Part shown: in pieces, positions 45,669 to 57,589 of the stretch
How positions within the stretch are numbered: the stretch's first letter is position 1
How the letters are laid out: each line of letters opens with the position of its first letter
Source: Saxidomus purpurata
Lineage: Eukaryota > Mollusca > Bivalvia > Venerida > Veneridae
Assembly: GCA_022818135.1 (NCBI GenBank)
Contig: JAFMSR010000016.1
Span: forward strand, 43,521,642-43,585,641
Reading direction: 5' to 3'
DNA length: 64,000 nucleotides
Notes under the pieces: model-generated
The model's database searches: none
What the model was told of the DNA's origin: nothing
What the model saw: only the letters and a program-made list of their open reading frames with translations
Position numbers and translations under genes: made by a program

Positions 45669-48036
45669 AGGGTAACTGGACTATATAAACCACTAGATGG
45701 CGCTGGGGCAGGTTTTTCAATAATTTCAAACATGTTTCACATCAGAGACCCTTTTTTAAACATTTTGACAAAATTACAGAACTGTTTCCTTTGAAATTTG
45801 TTACAAAGGTAAACTGTGCCATTTCATAACAGTTCATTCAAAAATCTTAATGACATATCTGTTCTAAAAGTGACTCTGAGAACAAAAATCAACCTGTTAA
45901 GCAGATTATCTCAGACTTGAATTTCCCGGGAGGTGTGGCTAATTGCTGATAAACTCTGTGTTTGTAAACAAAGGCCACGTGGTGATGTTTATACACTTGA
46001 GAGTAGTGGCATGCATTACAGAACAAAAACAGTTTACTAACCTTGATGAAAGTTTATTTCCATAAAATGAGAATAAAATTATCCTTCATTAAAATGAACC
46101 ATTAAGGTAATCAAGACCTAAATAAGTAAGTTAAAAGTTAGCAGATACATGTAACATATTAAACATATGTTTTTGTGCAGAAATCTATTCAAGTTGCCAT
46201 ATGTTTTTCAAGTAGTCATTATTGAACTTTTAAATTTTGGTATAAATGTCTAACTTGCAAAAGTACACAGCAGGACACAACTTCTTTTGCGGTTCAATAT
46301 GTTTTGTTCTTCCCCGATTTATCTATACTTTACTTCAAAAGCCCATTCTGACTATAGTATAGTTCAGTATTTTCTATAATAATGTTTTGTTGTATGATAC
46401 TATTTACTGGTTCAGGTAGTCTTCCATTTCTTGGTCAAGCCCGTTGGTATGCAGATATATAACATAAGGCAAACCATAAACAGTGTCGGTATAAATTTAA
46501 AAAATGTGTATGTGACGTAGACGAAGAATCCTACTAAACCACTGCAAGGATCGCACCTGCAGGGTCAGTTAATATTATCCTGGCTCATTATATATTATGA
46601 TCCATTATTATCCAAGAATGAGGCTTTATATGTTTGATATTATTTTTGTTTTTAGATTGATTTTACTATTGACTTAAATAATTTCTCCATTTTATTTTTT
46701 CGTCGATGGTCTACAATTTACATAATCCCATGTTATCATCATTATGATCTTTTAAGTCCATGTCAGGAACATTAAAACTAACACAAATAGCTCCATTTAC
46801 TCTCTCTTGATATAAACAATACATGTCTTTTTTATGCACTTTTTCTGCAATGCTTTAAATATATACTTTATTATTCATCAACTACATGCATATACATTGT
46901 ATTGTGTTTTGAACTGTTGTCCATTGTCCAAGGACAAAAATTCCAGACATGAAACTGATACATGTGTCAGAAAAAGGAGGGAAATTATTACAGCAGTTCA
47001 AAACACAATACAATGTATATGCATGTAGTTGATGAAGAATAAAGTTTATATTTTGATAAAGCATTGCAGAAAAAGTGCATAAGAAAAAGACATGTATTGT
47101 TTATATTAAGAGAGTAAATGAAGCTATTTGTGTTAGTTTTAATGTTCCTGACACGGATTTAAAAGTTCATAGTGTTGATAACATGGGATTATGTAAATTG
47201 TAGACCATCAAGGAAACAATAAAATGGAGAAATTATTAAAGCCAATAGTAAAATCAATCTAAAGCCTCATTCTTGGAAAATAATGGATCATAATATATAA
47301 TGAGCCAGGATAATATTAACTGACCCTGCAGGTGCGATACTTGCAGTGGTTTAGTCAGAGGATTCTTCGTCTTAGTCACACATACTTATAAATTTAGTAG
47401 GATTCTTCGTCTAAGTCACATAAACATTTTTTTTAATTTATACCAACACTGTTTATGGTTTGCTTTATGTTGTATTTTCTGCATACCCACGGGCTTGACC
47501 AAGAAATGGAAGACTACATGAATAAGAATATAGTATCATACAACAAAACATTATTATAGAAAATACTGAACTATACTGTAGTCAGAATGGGCTTTTGAAG
47601 TAAAGTATAGATGAATGGGAAAAGAACAAAACATATTGAACCGCAAGGGAAGTTGTGCCCTGCTGTGTACTTTTGCAAGTTAGAAATTTATACCAAAATT
47701 AAAAAGTTCAATACTGACTTCTTGTAAAACATATGGCAAATTGAAGAGAGTTTATCAGCAATTAGCCACACATCCCGGGAAATTCAAATCTGAGATCGTC
47801 TGCTTGACAGGTTGATTTTTGTTCTCAAAGTCACTTTTAGAACAGATATGTCATTAAGATTTTTGGATGAACTGTTATGAAATGGCACAGTTTACCTTTG
47901 TAACAAATTTCAAAGGAAACAGTTCTGTAATTTTGTCAAAATATTTAAAAAAGGGTCTCTGATGTGAAATATGTTTGAAATTATTGAAAAACCTGCCCCA
48001 GCGCCATCTAGTGGTTTATATAGTCCAGTTACCCTT
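45669..48036. mobile_element. 2.37 kb palindromic (foldback) DNA element with TTAA target duplication
   Basis: The left end AGGGTAACTGGACTATATAA and right end TTATATAGTCCAGTTACCCTT are inverted. Reverse complementarity continues inward through GGCGCTGGGGCAGGTT, AAAATCTTAATGACATATCT, CACCTGCAGGGTCAG and CATCAACTACATGCATATAC to a ~70 nt unpaired centre near 46920-46990. Flanks are TTAA (45665-45668 and 48037-48040). The left arm has about 220 extra bases (45957-46185) and a 26 bp insertion at 46630. No transposase was recognised. It is non-autonomous, and any transcript across it would fold into long double-stranded RNA. Confidence 0.88.
46631..46653 (+). mobile_element. Ultra-short (TG)n-element copy E (23 bp)
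   Basis: The last 23 bases of the dispersed element (TGTTTGATATTATTTTTG...) sit in the left arm of the palindrome. They are exactly absent from the mirrored position in the right arm (around 47262). The mirror therefore shows the empty site (GAGGCTTTAGATTG). Confidence 0.75.
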
Positions 48037-48347
48037 TTAAGAAGATACAGTCTTTGAAACCTTTAAGCATTTAATATCATGCATGTTTTATCTCTCTGAT
48101 CAACTTTGTTTTTTATTCCTTAGGTATCCGCTGAATATTACATCGTCACAAGATGAATTGTATATATGATACGAGTTAATTTAAAAGTGATAATTTGCTA
48201 TTGCTTAGTTAGTCTTGAATATATTAATGGATTTATATTTTCTGTAATGTACTAATGTAAGACAGCGACAAAGACAAAGATAATTCGTAACTTATTTGTC
48301 GATTAACAACATTTCCTAAAAGCCGTGAAATAATTGCTTCGGTGAAA

Positions 48348-48692
48348 ATGAGATGTGCTTCCTTTCAGTGGATCTGTGCATTGAAAAGGAACTTCAGATC
48401 AGTTTTCATTTTATTATTATTGATGCCAGTGTTACTATTCAATGAATACTTTTATTCTTGGGATGGTACATTCTTTAGGAGATATGACAGATATACTGAA
48501 AGCCAGGGACAGCCTAATATTTTATTTATTTTTGCCGATGACCTTGGATTTAATGATGTCGGTTACCATGGATCTGAGATTCGCACACCAGTCATTAACA
48601 AACTAGCTAACTCTGGTATTAAATTAGAAAATTATTATGTTCAACCAACATGCTCACCAACACGCGGCCAATTTCTTTCAGGAAGATACGGG
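48348..48692 (+). CDS. Arylsulfatase B-like, exon 1
   Basis: The first ATG of the frame is at 48348; the open frame extends to 48342, but that codon is GTG. A basic N-terminus and hydrophobic segment ([16 protein letters not shown]) form a signal anchor. The sulfatase start [18 protein letters not shown] supplies the metal-binding DD pair. The exon ends with [16 protein letters not shown], where CSPTR is the C-x-P-x-R motif whose Cys becomes formylglycine. The donor GG|GTAAGA follows at 48693, phase 0. Sulfatases of this group hydrolyse sulfate esters of glycosaminoglycans in the lysosome or secretory route. A possible upstream 5'UTR acceptor is TTCCTTAG near 48123. Confidence 0.88.
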
Positions 48693-51600
48693 GTAAGATT
48701 GTTCGTATATTATTTTGTCTAATTCCTGTATTATTTTGTGTTTATGCCGTCAAACTATTGTGAAGTTAATTCATTTTAGAAGCAGTGTTTTATATTGCAC
48801 GATTGAAGATATTCTTTAAATTATGTTACATAGCCCGGTAAATTTCAGACAAAGACATTTTGTCTTATTAATATCTATTATTTGTACGCATCACTTACAA
48901 TATGACATTCAGACTGATGCTATATATGCGTGTATCGATACCTGTCGATATTAAGTTGATCTATTGAACATTTGCAATTCTTTCTTTCAAAAAGAATATT
49001 CAATCACTCTCGTTGACAAAATGTAAAGCCAAAGAAAAAAAATAACAAACATCTTTCATGGACTTTGATTTCACCAAGAAACGTTAATTTAGTATTACAA
49101 TTATCGAGGCGATTTAGCTTAAATACGGTGCATTTCGTAAATGTTGAAGAGCTTGATTTCGGCATTAAACTGCTTTAGTCAAGCTTTTATATGAGAAAGA
49201 AAGTAAATAAGTGAATCTTTCTGAAACGTTTGGACTTCTTTCGAAAACAGTACTTATTTTCTACAATCCGTACTGTGTAGCACCTTTTTGCATCCTTCTA
49301 CGGGCTAGTTCCCATTACCCACTGAAGTTAAGCATGTTACTAAGTATTTACTTAAGTATTTTCGTGAAATTGGGGCCTGAACTCAGTGAAACTTCATAGA
49401 CTGCAAGAGGAGACATATTATCAGCATGTTCTAGTTCAAAGATTTTTCAATGGATGAATGCCCTTTCATATGACCACCTTTCACGCAGAAACCTTTTCTC
49501 GGCTGGGGGACTGGCCGTGTCAACCTGGCTCTAGTGCGAAAACGTCTTTTTGCTATAAAATATGATTTGTCATTCTTTAATTACCTTTTTTATAGTATTC
49601 AGTGTAATAGTGTATACCTGGTAGCCTATGTCATCTATGGCAGCACAAACAACAATACATTCTTTGCCAAACCTGAATATATGTATGTTGTACTTACGTA
49701 ATCAATTGCGTGATTAGAACACTTCAGGTTGGACTCAGTATACGCCTGTTTATGTATCCTAATGGTTGCCGATTTGCATGAGAGAAAAGTGGCAGAAGCT
49801 GTTATAGTCTAGTTTGACTTCGACGATGTCAGACCCATTCGCTGAACAGATGGGTCCCATAGTTTTGCATTTAGATTGTTAAAATTTCTTTAAACACTTT
49901 GAACAAATCAGCTAGACTAAGGCGTAAGTTCAAAGACGGCATCATGAATGTTTTTCGTACAAATAATTGTTTATTTCGCCCGGCATTTTTCTTGGTTATA
50001 TAAATGCTACAAGTAATTGTAAACATGAAAAGGTATCCTAGGACTTAGAAAGTAAATTTCATAGGTAGACAGACGTACAGTACAGCCCAGGTGGATTCCG
50101 TTTTTGTCGCGCTATAGCGCGGAAGTTTTACAACGCGGGAGCAATAAATCCACGCGAAATCGCGCGGCGTAAGTATGTAGATGCGAGTATTTTACCAGAT
50201 GCGACATATACCATGTCGCGAGAGGCGGCGTAAAGAATTAACTTTTTCCTTTAGGGTGGCATGCTTGGAAAAAAAACTACTCGATAGATTTTCTTTAGAC
50301 TCGCTATATTTCAACCTTATTCAATTCCTAATAAAAAACTGCAAAGAAAGAGATAGGTCACGGTCCTTGATTTCCCGCAACAGGCATTTATAAATGTAGT
50401 ATGTTTCCTTAGTTTTTAAGGTTTCAAAAAAATCGAAAAATCGACAGTCATGTCAGTTTCATTTTCGCTTCTCGAAACAATAAATGTTATAATGCTTATC
50501 AGATGTATAACTGGTTGAAATGTATCTTTGAGGTAAAGGCATTACCGACCGATTCATCATCGCCATAAAGAAAAATAAAGCACATGAAATTACCCCACCC
50601 ACTTCTTAATCAACACGAATTGTAGACAATTCTAAAATTTTTAATTCTTTTTTTTACTTAACCTTTAGACCTAGAAGGATATTAATTGTTTTTTAAAAAA
50701 TGACATGTCCCCGTGCTTTTTTTTGGTACGGGCGTTCGAAGATTTCTTTATATTGTATCGACTAAATTTAAGATTTCTTACCATCTACAACTATGGGAAG
50801 GAACGTGAATTTCGGGAGAGTAAGGCTATACCAAAATGTGTGTCTGCATTTTGTATTCGATAAAAATAGAACAGATATTTTTACCCCACCCACTTTGATT
50901 TTTTTTTTTAATCTGATTATTTACCGTACCAAATGCATTCTTAGGGTTAGATTTGGTGCTATATGAATTTGATGGATGATTCAATAACGTTCAAGAACGA
51001 ACAGAAAGACCCATGAACCACGTAACTAGGGAATGTCAGTGTATTTGCCTTATAGAAGCCAAGATTCCTTGAAATGATTTAGGAATACAGTTCTATTAGA
51101 GGTTTATTGATTGGCTTTTTCCAGTCTACATTAAATGAATATGTTTGTGTCCAGCCATATTACTCGTTAGGCCTTTTGGAATAGTGGACCAATTTCAAGG
51201 AATAAGAAAACAAGCCACAATCTCTTTAATATATGTATTTAATATTATTTTAATCTGCTGCACTAATATGTAAAAAATAATTATATCTATAATTAGACTT
51301 ATATGTCTTTTAGATTTTTAAAAAGTATACGAAAGTAGCAGTTATTATTTTTCAACATGAGAAACAATTATTAGCAAATTGTTTAATAACTGATTATGAA
51401 TGCTATAATTGAACAGCTGGTATTAAAGTCCCAGGATCTTTTTTTAATCTACCGATATTATAAAATAAATATATACTGATAGAATAATGCTAGAACCATG
51501 TTCTATTCACTCTAAAACATTGTTGACACATTCAATTCTTTTGCTTTCAAGTCTTTTTTAAATTTTGCAATATCACTGAAAAAAATACTGTTCTATATTC

Positions 51601-52196
51601 TACGATTTAAAAAGTAAAGTTATGAATGTTTTTTATACAAATAAGTCATTTCCACCGGTAAGACAATGTTCTTGGTAAAATGAGAACTACTTGTCAATAT
51701 GGTCCTGGGACTTTAAGCTAAACTAATGGTATAGTTTGCTCTGAAAAAAAAAACGATCTGGTGTAAACTTTTGTAAATCTTTGAGAAAAACATCTAACAT
51801 ATGAATAGTCTCTAAAATATGGCTGCCATGGTTACCAAACATCAAAATTCACAAACATTAGGGCCATGACAGCCCTATATCGCTCAGGGAGTAGCGTTGC
51901 CCTTCATGACAAGGTCACAAAATCCAACACACCACACAAATATCCAGATATTAACTTAAGAGTGATTTATTTGCGCAAGTACAAGGCAAACATGTTCATA
52001 ATTTTATCAACAAACGTTATTCATGTGCCAAAATATCGATAAAAATATAACTCGAGCTAGTGTACTAGTTATTGTTTATTTTGCTTGTTGGTGTACAGGA
52101 GTATTGCTACTAACGTGTACTGAGTATTGAACATTAAAAATGAGTAATCTTAATATTCTGCTGCTATTTTAAGCCTTTTGTTTTAGCTCATCTTAG
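48693..52196 (+). other. Arylsulfatase intron 1, first part
   Basis: This is AT-rich intronic sequence with a CpG-dense patch at 50100-50240 (CGCGCTATAGCGCGG) and a possible 5S-like scrap at 49290-49400. No other gene recognised. Confidence 0.6.
49290..49400 (+). repeat. Possible degenerate 5S rRNA-like sequence
   Basis: TTCTACGGGCTAG is followed by CACTGAAGTTAAGCATGTTAC (49320-49340) and then AAGTATTTACTTAAGTATTT. The order and CACTGAAGTTAAGCA resemble the 5S start, A-box and the following TTAGTACTTGGATG region, but with heavy divergence. It may be a 5S-derived SINE relic or chance. Confidence 0.25.
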
Positions 52197-52505
52197 CATA
52201 AAATGCCCAAGATGAGTCATTATAATCGTCTGGTGTACATCGACTGTCTGTCTGCCTGTCTGTCATCTGCCTGTCGTCTGTGCACCTAGTGTATGCAATA
52301 AAATGTGCAATTTTCACTGGCTCTTCATGAAACTTGGTCAGAATGACTGTAATCTAGATCGACTCTGAATATGGGTCCTCTGGTTTCAAAAACTAGATTA
52401 CTGGGTCAAATTTTGGAAACACCTTGTGTATGCAATAGAGGTTGCATTTTTCATTGGATCTTCATGAACTTGGTCAGTATGATTGCTTTAATGAAAATAA
52501 GGTTT
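52197..52505 (+). repeat. Hairpin and GTCTGTC-headed repeat in the arylsulfatase intron
   Basis: A hairpin (GCTCATCTTAGCAT / ATGCCCAAGATGAG, 52189-52216) is followed by (CTGTCTGTC)n and two diverged units with CTTCATGAAACTTGGTCAG and TATGCAATAGAGGTTGCA. It is the same family as 39690-40210. Confidence 0.65.
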
Positions 52506-52507
52506 AA

Positions 52508-52561
52508 GGAGGCTGCGTTTTTGGTACGTGGCATTCCCTGTTTGATATTATTTTTGTTTTT
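52508..52561 (+). mobile_element. (TG)n-element copy D (54 bp, strongly 5'-truncated)
   Basis: GGAGGCTGCGTTTTTGGTAC to GTTTTT is identical to the end of copies A-C. It lies within the repeat in arylsulfatase intron 1. Confidence 0.8.
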
Positions 52562-55229
52562 AAATTATTTCAATTTCTATGTACGCTTGCGCGAATGGTC
52601 GCCCAGGAAAAAACACAGAGATCAAAACATGTACATGTAGCTGAAATTGCTCTGAAAGACCTGTGTCCATTTGTCAGATATCAGATCTTGCATTGCCTAA
52701 CAATTACATTTAATTGTATGTAGGCCTATAGGTATTTTAAAGTTTTATCGTTGATAATCCCTACAATGGGCGTGAAAAGGATAAGGGGTGTGTCTTAGTC
52801 TCGCCAATTCAACTTTAAAGCCAACAAGATAGTTTATGGGTGGGCGCTGTCTTCTATGAATGCTTGACAACAAAGCGGAGAGCCGAGTGAATAAGGCAAG
52901 AGTCTCTCTGAAATTTGATTGCTTTCTGTGTTTCCTGCACTATTCCCCGAAACCTTAATAACTTACCTCTTTTAGGGACCTTTTTCATATATATATAGCA
53001 CAGAATATCTGTTTAAGATCTCATCCAAAATACCATTAGTTATGATAGTGGAGAAGCCAGGGACCGTACCGATAATCCATGTTTTGCTAGTCCAGACATT
53101 TACAACCAGACCATGGATCCGAAATAGCTTCAAAACATATACTATCAAAATAGTCGACCTTTTAAACAAGACTTTCCACTTTGACATTATGAGCATTTTA
53201 ACGAGACAGTTCGTGAATTAAGTTATTCATTTGGCATGTTAGACCTCTGACATAATTAGTTATAATTTTAGTATTTCAATCACATTATCACAAGTAAAAT
53301 AGACCAATCCCTGCATATGTTCTATTGAATGTTTGACCAGTTTTAATTCATGCTTTCATTCCCTAAGAACTCTGCCATATCATTTTTCTCCATTTATTGA
53401 TTATTCGATCTGATAGGATCGAATAATCTGCTTATGTGAATATGTTTGAGCAGAAACATGATCATTTAACTTTGATCAGTCTTCCAAAACAATTTTGAAT
53501 GTTCATTCAATTGTAAATAACAGTATAAATATTTCAAATGATCTTCACTAATGATGGGACTTTTTTATTCTTAAAAGATTGTCAACCAGAAGATCAGGGA
53601 CCACGGTGTTGCAGAATTATATGCATGTACAGTTGTGCACACAGCACATATATCATAATTTTCTAAATTTAATATTCTTGAAAGAATAACAGTGAAAACA
53701 CTAACATACATTAATGCAGTTCAGTTCACAGGTACTTGAAACACATACTTTTTGACATCTAGATGCCAGTAAAAATGAGTGTGTGTCAAGTACCTGTGGT
53801 TTAGTTAAACAAACATCTACTTATTTATTATTTTAAAAAATGATCCTAACATAATTGTGGCTTTAAATTATTTTGTCTAAATCTTACTAATTTACTGTGG
53901 ACTCAGTTTTTTGTATGAAAAGAAAATCAGACAGACAAGCAGAGGAAACATAATCTTTATACTGCTAAGTTAATAAATGCATTATACAGTTATTAATGCA
54001 AATTGGTCGTATTTATGTGTCGAATCTTAAGTGGGACGAATCGTCAGACATCTGTGATGTCACTATAGAAACAAATTTGACAGAAGTCAGCGATGAGTTC
54101 TTGAAGTTACTTTTACTTGCATGTTTTTGCGGTAGTTCTCTTAAATTTAGGTTTTATTAATAATTTTGTTATTTGCGAACTAATATGGATTTTTGAAGTT
54201 GTTACTTACTGACATGCTTTATATGTGCTATATTATATACGCATTAATTTTGATATTTTTGCAAACTAATATGTGCAAAACCATAACACCTTTGTGGGCT
54301 TTTAATCGTACATTTGTTTTAAACCATTCAGTCGTATAACGCACATTCACCGCGATGTTATTTTTGTCCACAATGCACAAGTAATGGCGATCCCCAGTTG
54401 GCAACTTCCGGAAAGGTTTCACTTTTCAACAGCTGATAGTATATGTTGAATTATGTTGGGAAATTAGGATTTTTGAAGTTGTTACTTACTGACATGCTTT
54501 ATATGTGCTATATTATATAAGCATTACCTACATGGTGGACACGCGGGGCTTTGCCGCTAAAATGCGTTCCGCATAAAGACTAACACCTCATACTATCTTT
54601 ATCGAAACGCGAAAAATATAATATCCGAAACTGCGAATGCATTAATCATATATTCGATAAAGTGTAGTCTAGGTGATTCTTTAAAGACTAAATTGTCTGG
54701 ATGTGCAATAACAATATTATATCAAATCTTGAAACGGTACAAGTGTGAAAACCGACTGTTGTAAAAAAAACTTTAAATGAAAAATAAAAAAAAAATTGTT
54801 CGTACAAATTAAAATCAACTCCAATAATAATTAGAATATGTCTATTTGGATAGAAGGCGTTAAAGACATATGCAGTTTGTCTACTATATATGAATTTGGA
54901 AGGCAATGAAGACACTGTGCACATGTTCAAGAAAAATGAATTATGTGAAAATTAAAGCAATGTAAAACATGTTAATATCAAATAAGAAGAAGAGAATAAA
55001 TATATCTTGCAGTCCTCATAGTTTATATGCTAGTTTAGAGGCTTTTCAGTATTCACTTGAAGTAAGGACAACGTTCGTCATGGTTTAATGTTATAGGTAT
55101 TGACAGTTATCGTTGCCATTCACAGATAATGTTGGTATACATAGCTTCTAAAACCTAACACGGTATTTAACATGTTTTGATTTATCAGCTTTTTTGTTTT
55201 CCATAACGTCTCTTTCATTGTCACTTCAG
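52562..55229 (+). other. Arylsulfatase intron 1, second part
   Basis: AT-rich, with a 60 bp direct repeat (GGATTTTTGAAGTTGTTACT ...) at 54187-54245 and 54467-54526. No other gene recognised. Confidence 0.6.
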
Positions 55230-55413
55230 ATTCACACAGGACTGAACCGTGTTATATATAACCAACAGCCGCTAGGCTTGTCACTTGATAATCCAACAAT
55301 AGCTGACAAGCTAAGAGAATCAGGTTATGCTACACATATTGTTGGAAAATGGCATGTTGGTCATTACAAAACTAAATATCTTCCTACAAACCGCGGATTT
55401 GACAGCTTCTTTG
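55230..55413 (+). CDS. Arylsulfatase B-like, exon 2
   Basis: It follows acceptor TTGTCACTTCAG and reads IHTGLNRVIYNQQPLGLSLD, then TIADKLRESGYATHIVGKWHVGH. The GKWHVGH segment supplies the conserved Lys and His of the sulfatase active site (G-K-W-H-x-G). It ends NRGFDSFFG with donor TTG|GTTTGT in phase 1. It joins exon 1 in frame (RYG|IHTG). Confidence 0.88.
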
Positions 55414-55698
55414 GTTTGTAATAAGCAGCTTACAAGTATTTTTAGCATACCAATGTATTGAATGACTGTCTGGAACGAGTTTGAAGAGTAAATTGATTCT
55501 CTCTTCAATTCACGAAACTGCTACAAACTGTAAACATTGAGAACACTGGTAATATTTCATTTAAAACAATTATACATGGTATAGAAATACCTTTTTTCTT
55601 GTATTTAGAAATATTGCTAAAATGTAAGTAAAGTTTTATTTAAATTTCTTATCGCTGTTATTAGGAAATTATAAGATATTTTATTATTGTTTTTTAAG

Positions 55699-55877
55699 GT
55701 TTCCTTACAGGACATTCAGATTACTATACACACCTTACATATCACAAGAAGATGTATGGGTACGACTTGATGGAAAACGATAAGCCAGCAAATATTTCCA
55801 AGTATATTGGCCAGTACTCAACAATACTGTTTGCAGAAAAAGTAAAAAGCATCGTCAGAAACCATAATCCATTGCAG
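55699..55877 (+). CDS. Arylsulfatase B-like, exon 3
   Basis: After acceptor TTTTTTAAG it restores GFLTGHSDYYTHLTY and continues to DLMENDKPANISKYIGQYST and FAEKVKSIVRNHNPLQ, with donor CAG|GTTATT at 55878 (phase 0). FFG-x-LTG-x-x-DYY is a family hallmark. The three exons give 236 residues, less than half of a typical ~500-residue arylsulfatase. The remaining exons, which should carry the C-terminal half, were not found in the next 8 kb. Confidence 0.85.
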
Positions 55878-56301
55878 GTTATTTAAAGACTTCTTCCATA
55901 ATGTACCTTGCTTTATTTTAGAAGTCGTCTTGGACAGTTGATCCTATAATATAGCATACCTTATAATGAGAACGGTTGCTTTACAGTGTAGAAAACCTTG
56001 TTATGGTTATAAAATTATCACAGGCAAAAGCAAAAGTAGTATTACTTTGTTTTAAAATATTAGAGGTCGAAACATGTTGTGAAAGATAAGCTTTTTTCTT
56101 CGATTATCAAAAGGATCATATAACTTATCCAATTAAAGTTCTCTCTGTATTTCCATAGTACAACGCATTTTATTTTCTGAAGACATTTTTCAAGTTTTAT
56201 ACGTGTTTCATCATTTAAAATTTTACTTTATTATATTAACTATATTGGTATAAAGTAGTGAATAACTTTGTTTAAAATAGTTTTGTTTACTTAAGTTTGT
56301 A

Positions 56302-56385
56302 CGTGTATGTGTAGTAAACTTTGTACGTGCTCGTGTAGTAAACACATGCACTTACAAACGAGCACGTACACGCTTAGTACGCATA
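56302..56385. repeat. Imperfect hairpin (GTACGTGCTCGT / ACGAGCACGTAC)
   Basis: GTACGTGCTCGTGTAGTAAA pairs with TTACAAACGAGCACGTAC around a short loop. A run of AACGGTAAC/ACCGTT motifs (56415-56570) follows, like those inside the TIR regions at 16.2 and 25.9 kb. Confidence 0.5.
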
Positions 56386-56389
56386 GCTC

Positions 56390-57588
56390 TGTTCACCCAT
56401 TAAACAGTACTGCCAACGGTAACTTTTACAACCAAACTGCTACCGAACCGGAAACGAACATGGGCGGATCGGATCGTTATAGAACCGTTAAATCCGTTTG
56501 TAACCGTTCACCGCAGTTTAAAATAGCATTTACAAACGGAATGAAGCCTTATTATAAACGTTACCACCACGTGGTATTCAGCCGCGGGAAGTAACCATTC
56601 AGCATCTAGGAGGGCGTGAAATTTGAAGCGGTTATCTGAAATCAGGTTTAATAATCGATTTTAAGTGTTTTTTGTTTTGCAACTCTGCAGTATTTGGCTA
56701 AAATTATGATGAACAGTACTAATTCATGAACATAAATATGTTAATTTTGATACGATTAAAGTTAAAGTCGTGTACATATTAATTTAAAACAGGGTTAAAT
56801 AAAATGAATAGGTGTGCACAATTTATGTTCTTCGGTTTGAACTTACGCATTAGCTGTTAGATTTATGGAGTGATTTTATATGAACAGATTACTCACGAAA
56901 AGGTATCTACCTTACATACAAGTCATACAATTTATACGAAGCAGACGAAATTTCTCAAACAGGTGCGGTACGGACACCAACTCATAATTTTGAACTACAT
57001 GTACTCAATCGTACATAAAGAGTAATCACGGAACTTTCGATTTCTTTTTCCCAGTTTCTACAATTGCAACAACAATATACAACAATATCAATTCCCAGTT
57101 TCATCATCAATTGACATACTCTCGAGCGAGGATTTCCTAAACAAACATTGGACCCTTATCAATGTTTGTGCTATATATTTACCTAAAGTGATTGGTCACA
57201 TTCTTAGTATTTCATTTAAGATTTGTTTCAAGTGTCTTCGTTTTGATGTTATATAAACCTATTTGTCACAATTCTGCAAATTTTAATTAAGTGATTGATT
57301 GATTGAGTGAGAATTGTTAAGGGTCCGAGCTAAGAGTAAGTTTGTTAACTTATTCCAAGTGCTGAGTTTACCTTCATGTCTTAAAATGTAATTGAGTGCC
57401 GAAAGGTGGGAGAGAGAATTTACCTGATTTTCCGGTCAGTGTTTGTCGAATTGGTTTTGATTGGTTGCGAAAATGTAGGTCAACCGCGGCGACCAATATG
57501 ATCTGGTTGTGCGATGGACCTAGTTTGTATATCTGGATCTTCGGGACCTAGTTGTTTTTGAATTTAGATCATGATATATATGCTGTCA
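56390..57588. other. Non-genic stretch
   Basis: No gene recognised. Any arylsulfatase exon in this interval was missed or absent. Confidence 0.4.
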
Positions 57589-57589
57589 C

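Noticed and set aside
46834..47064. Two related frames on opposite strands (HQLHAYTLYCVLNCC)
   Set aside because: They are mirror images produced by the centre of the palindrome.
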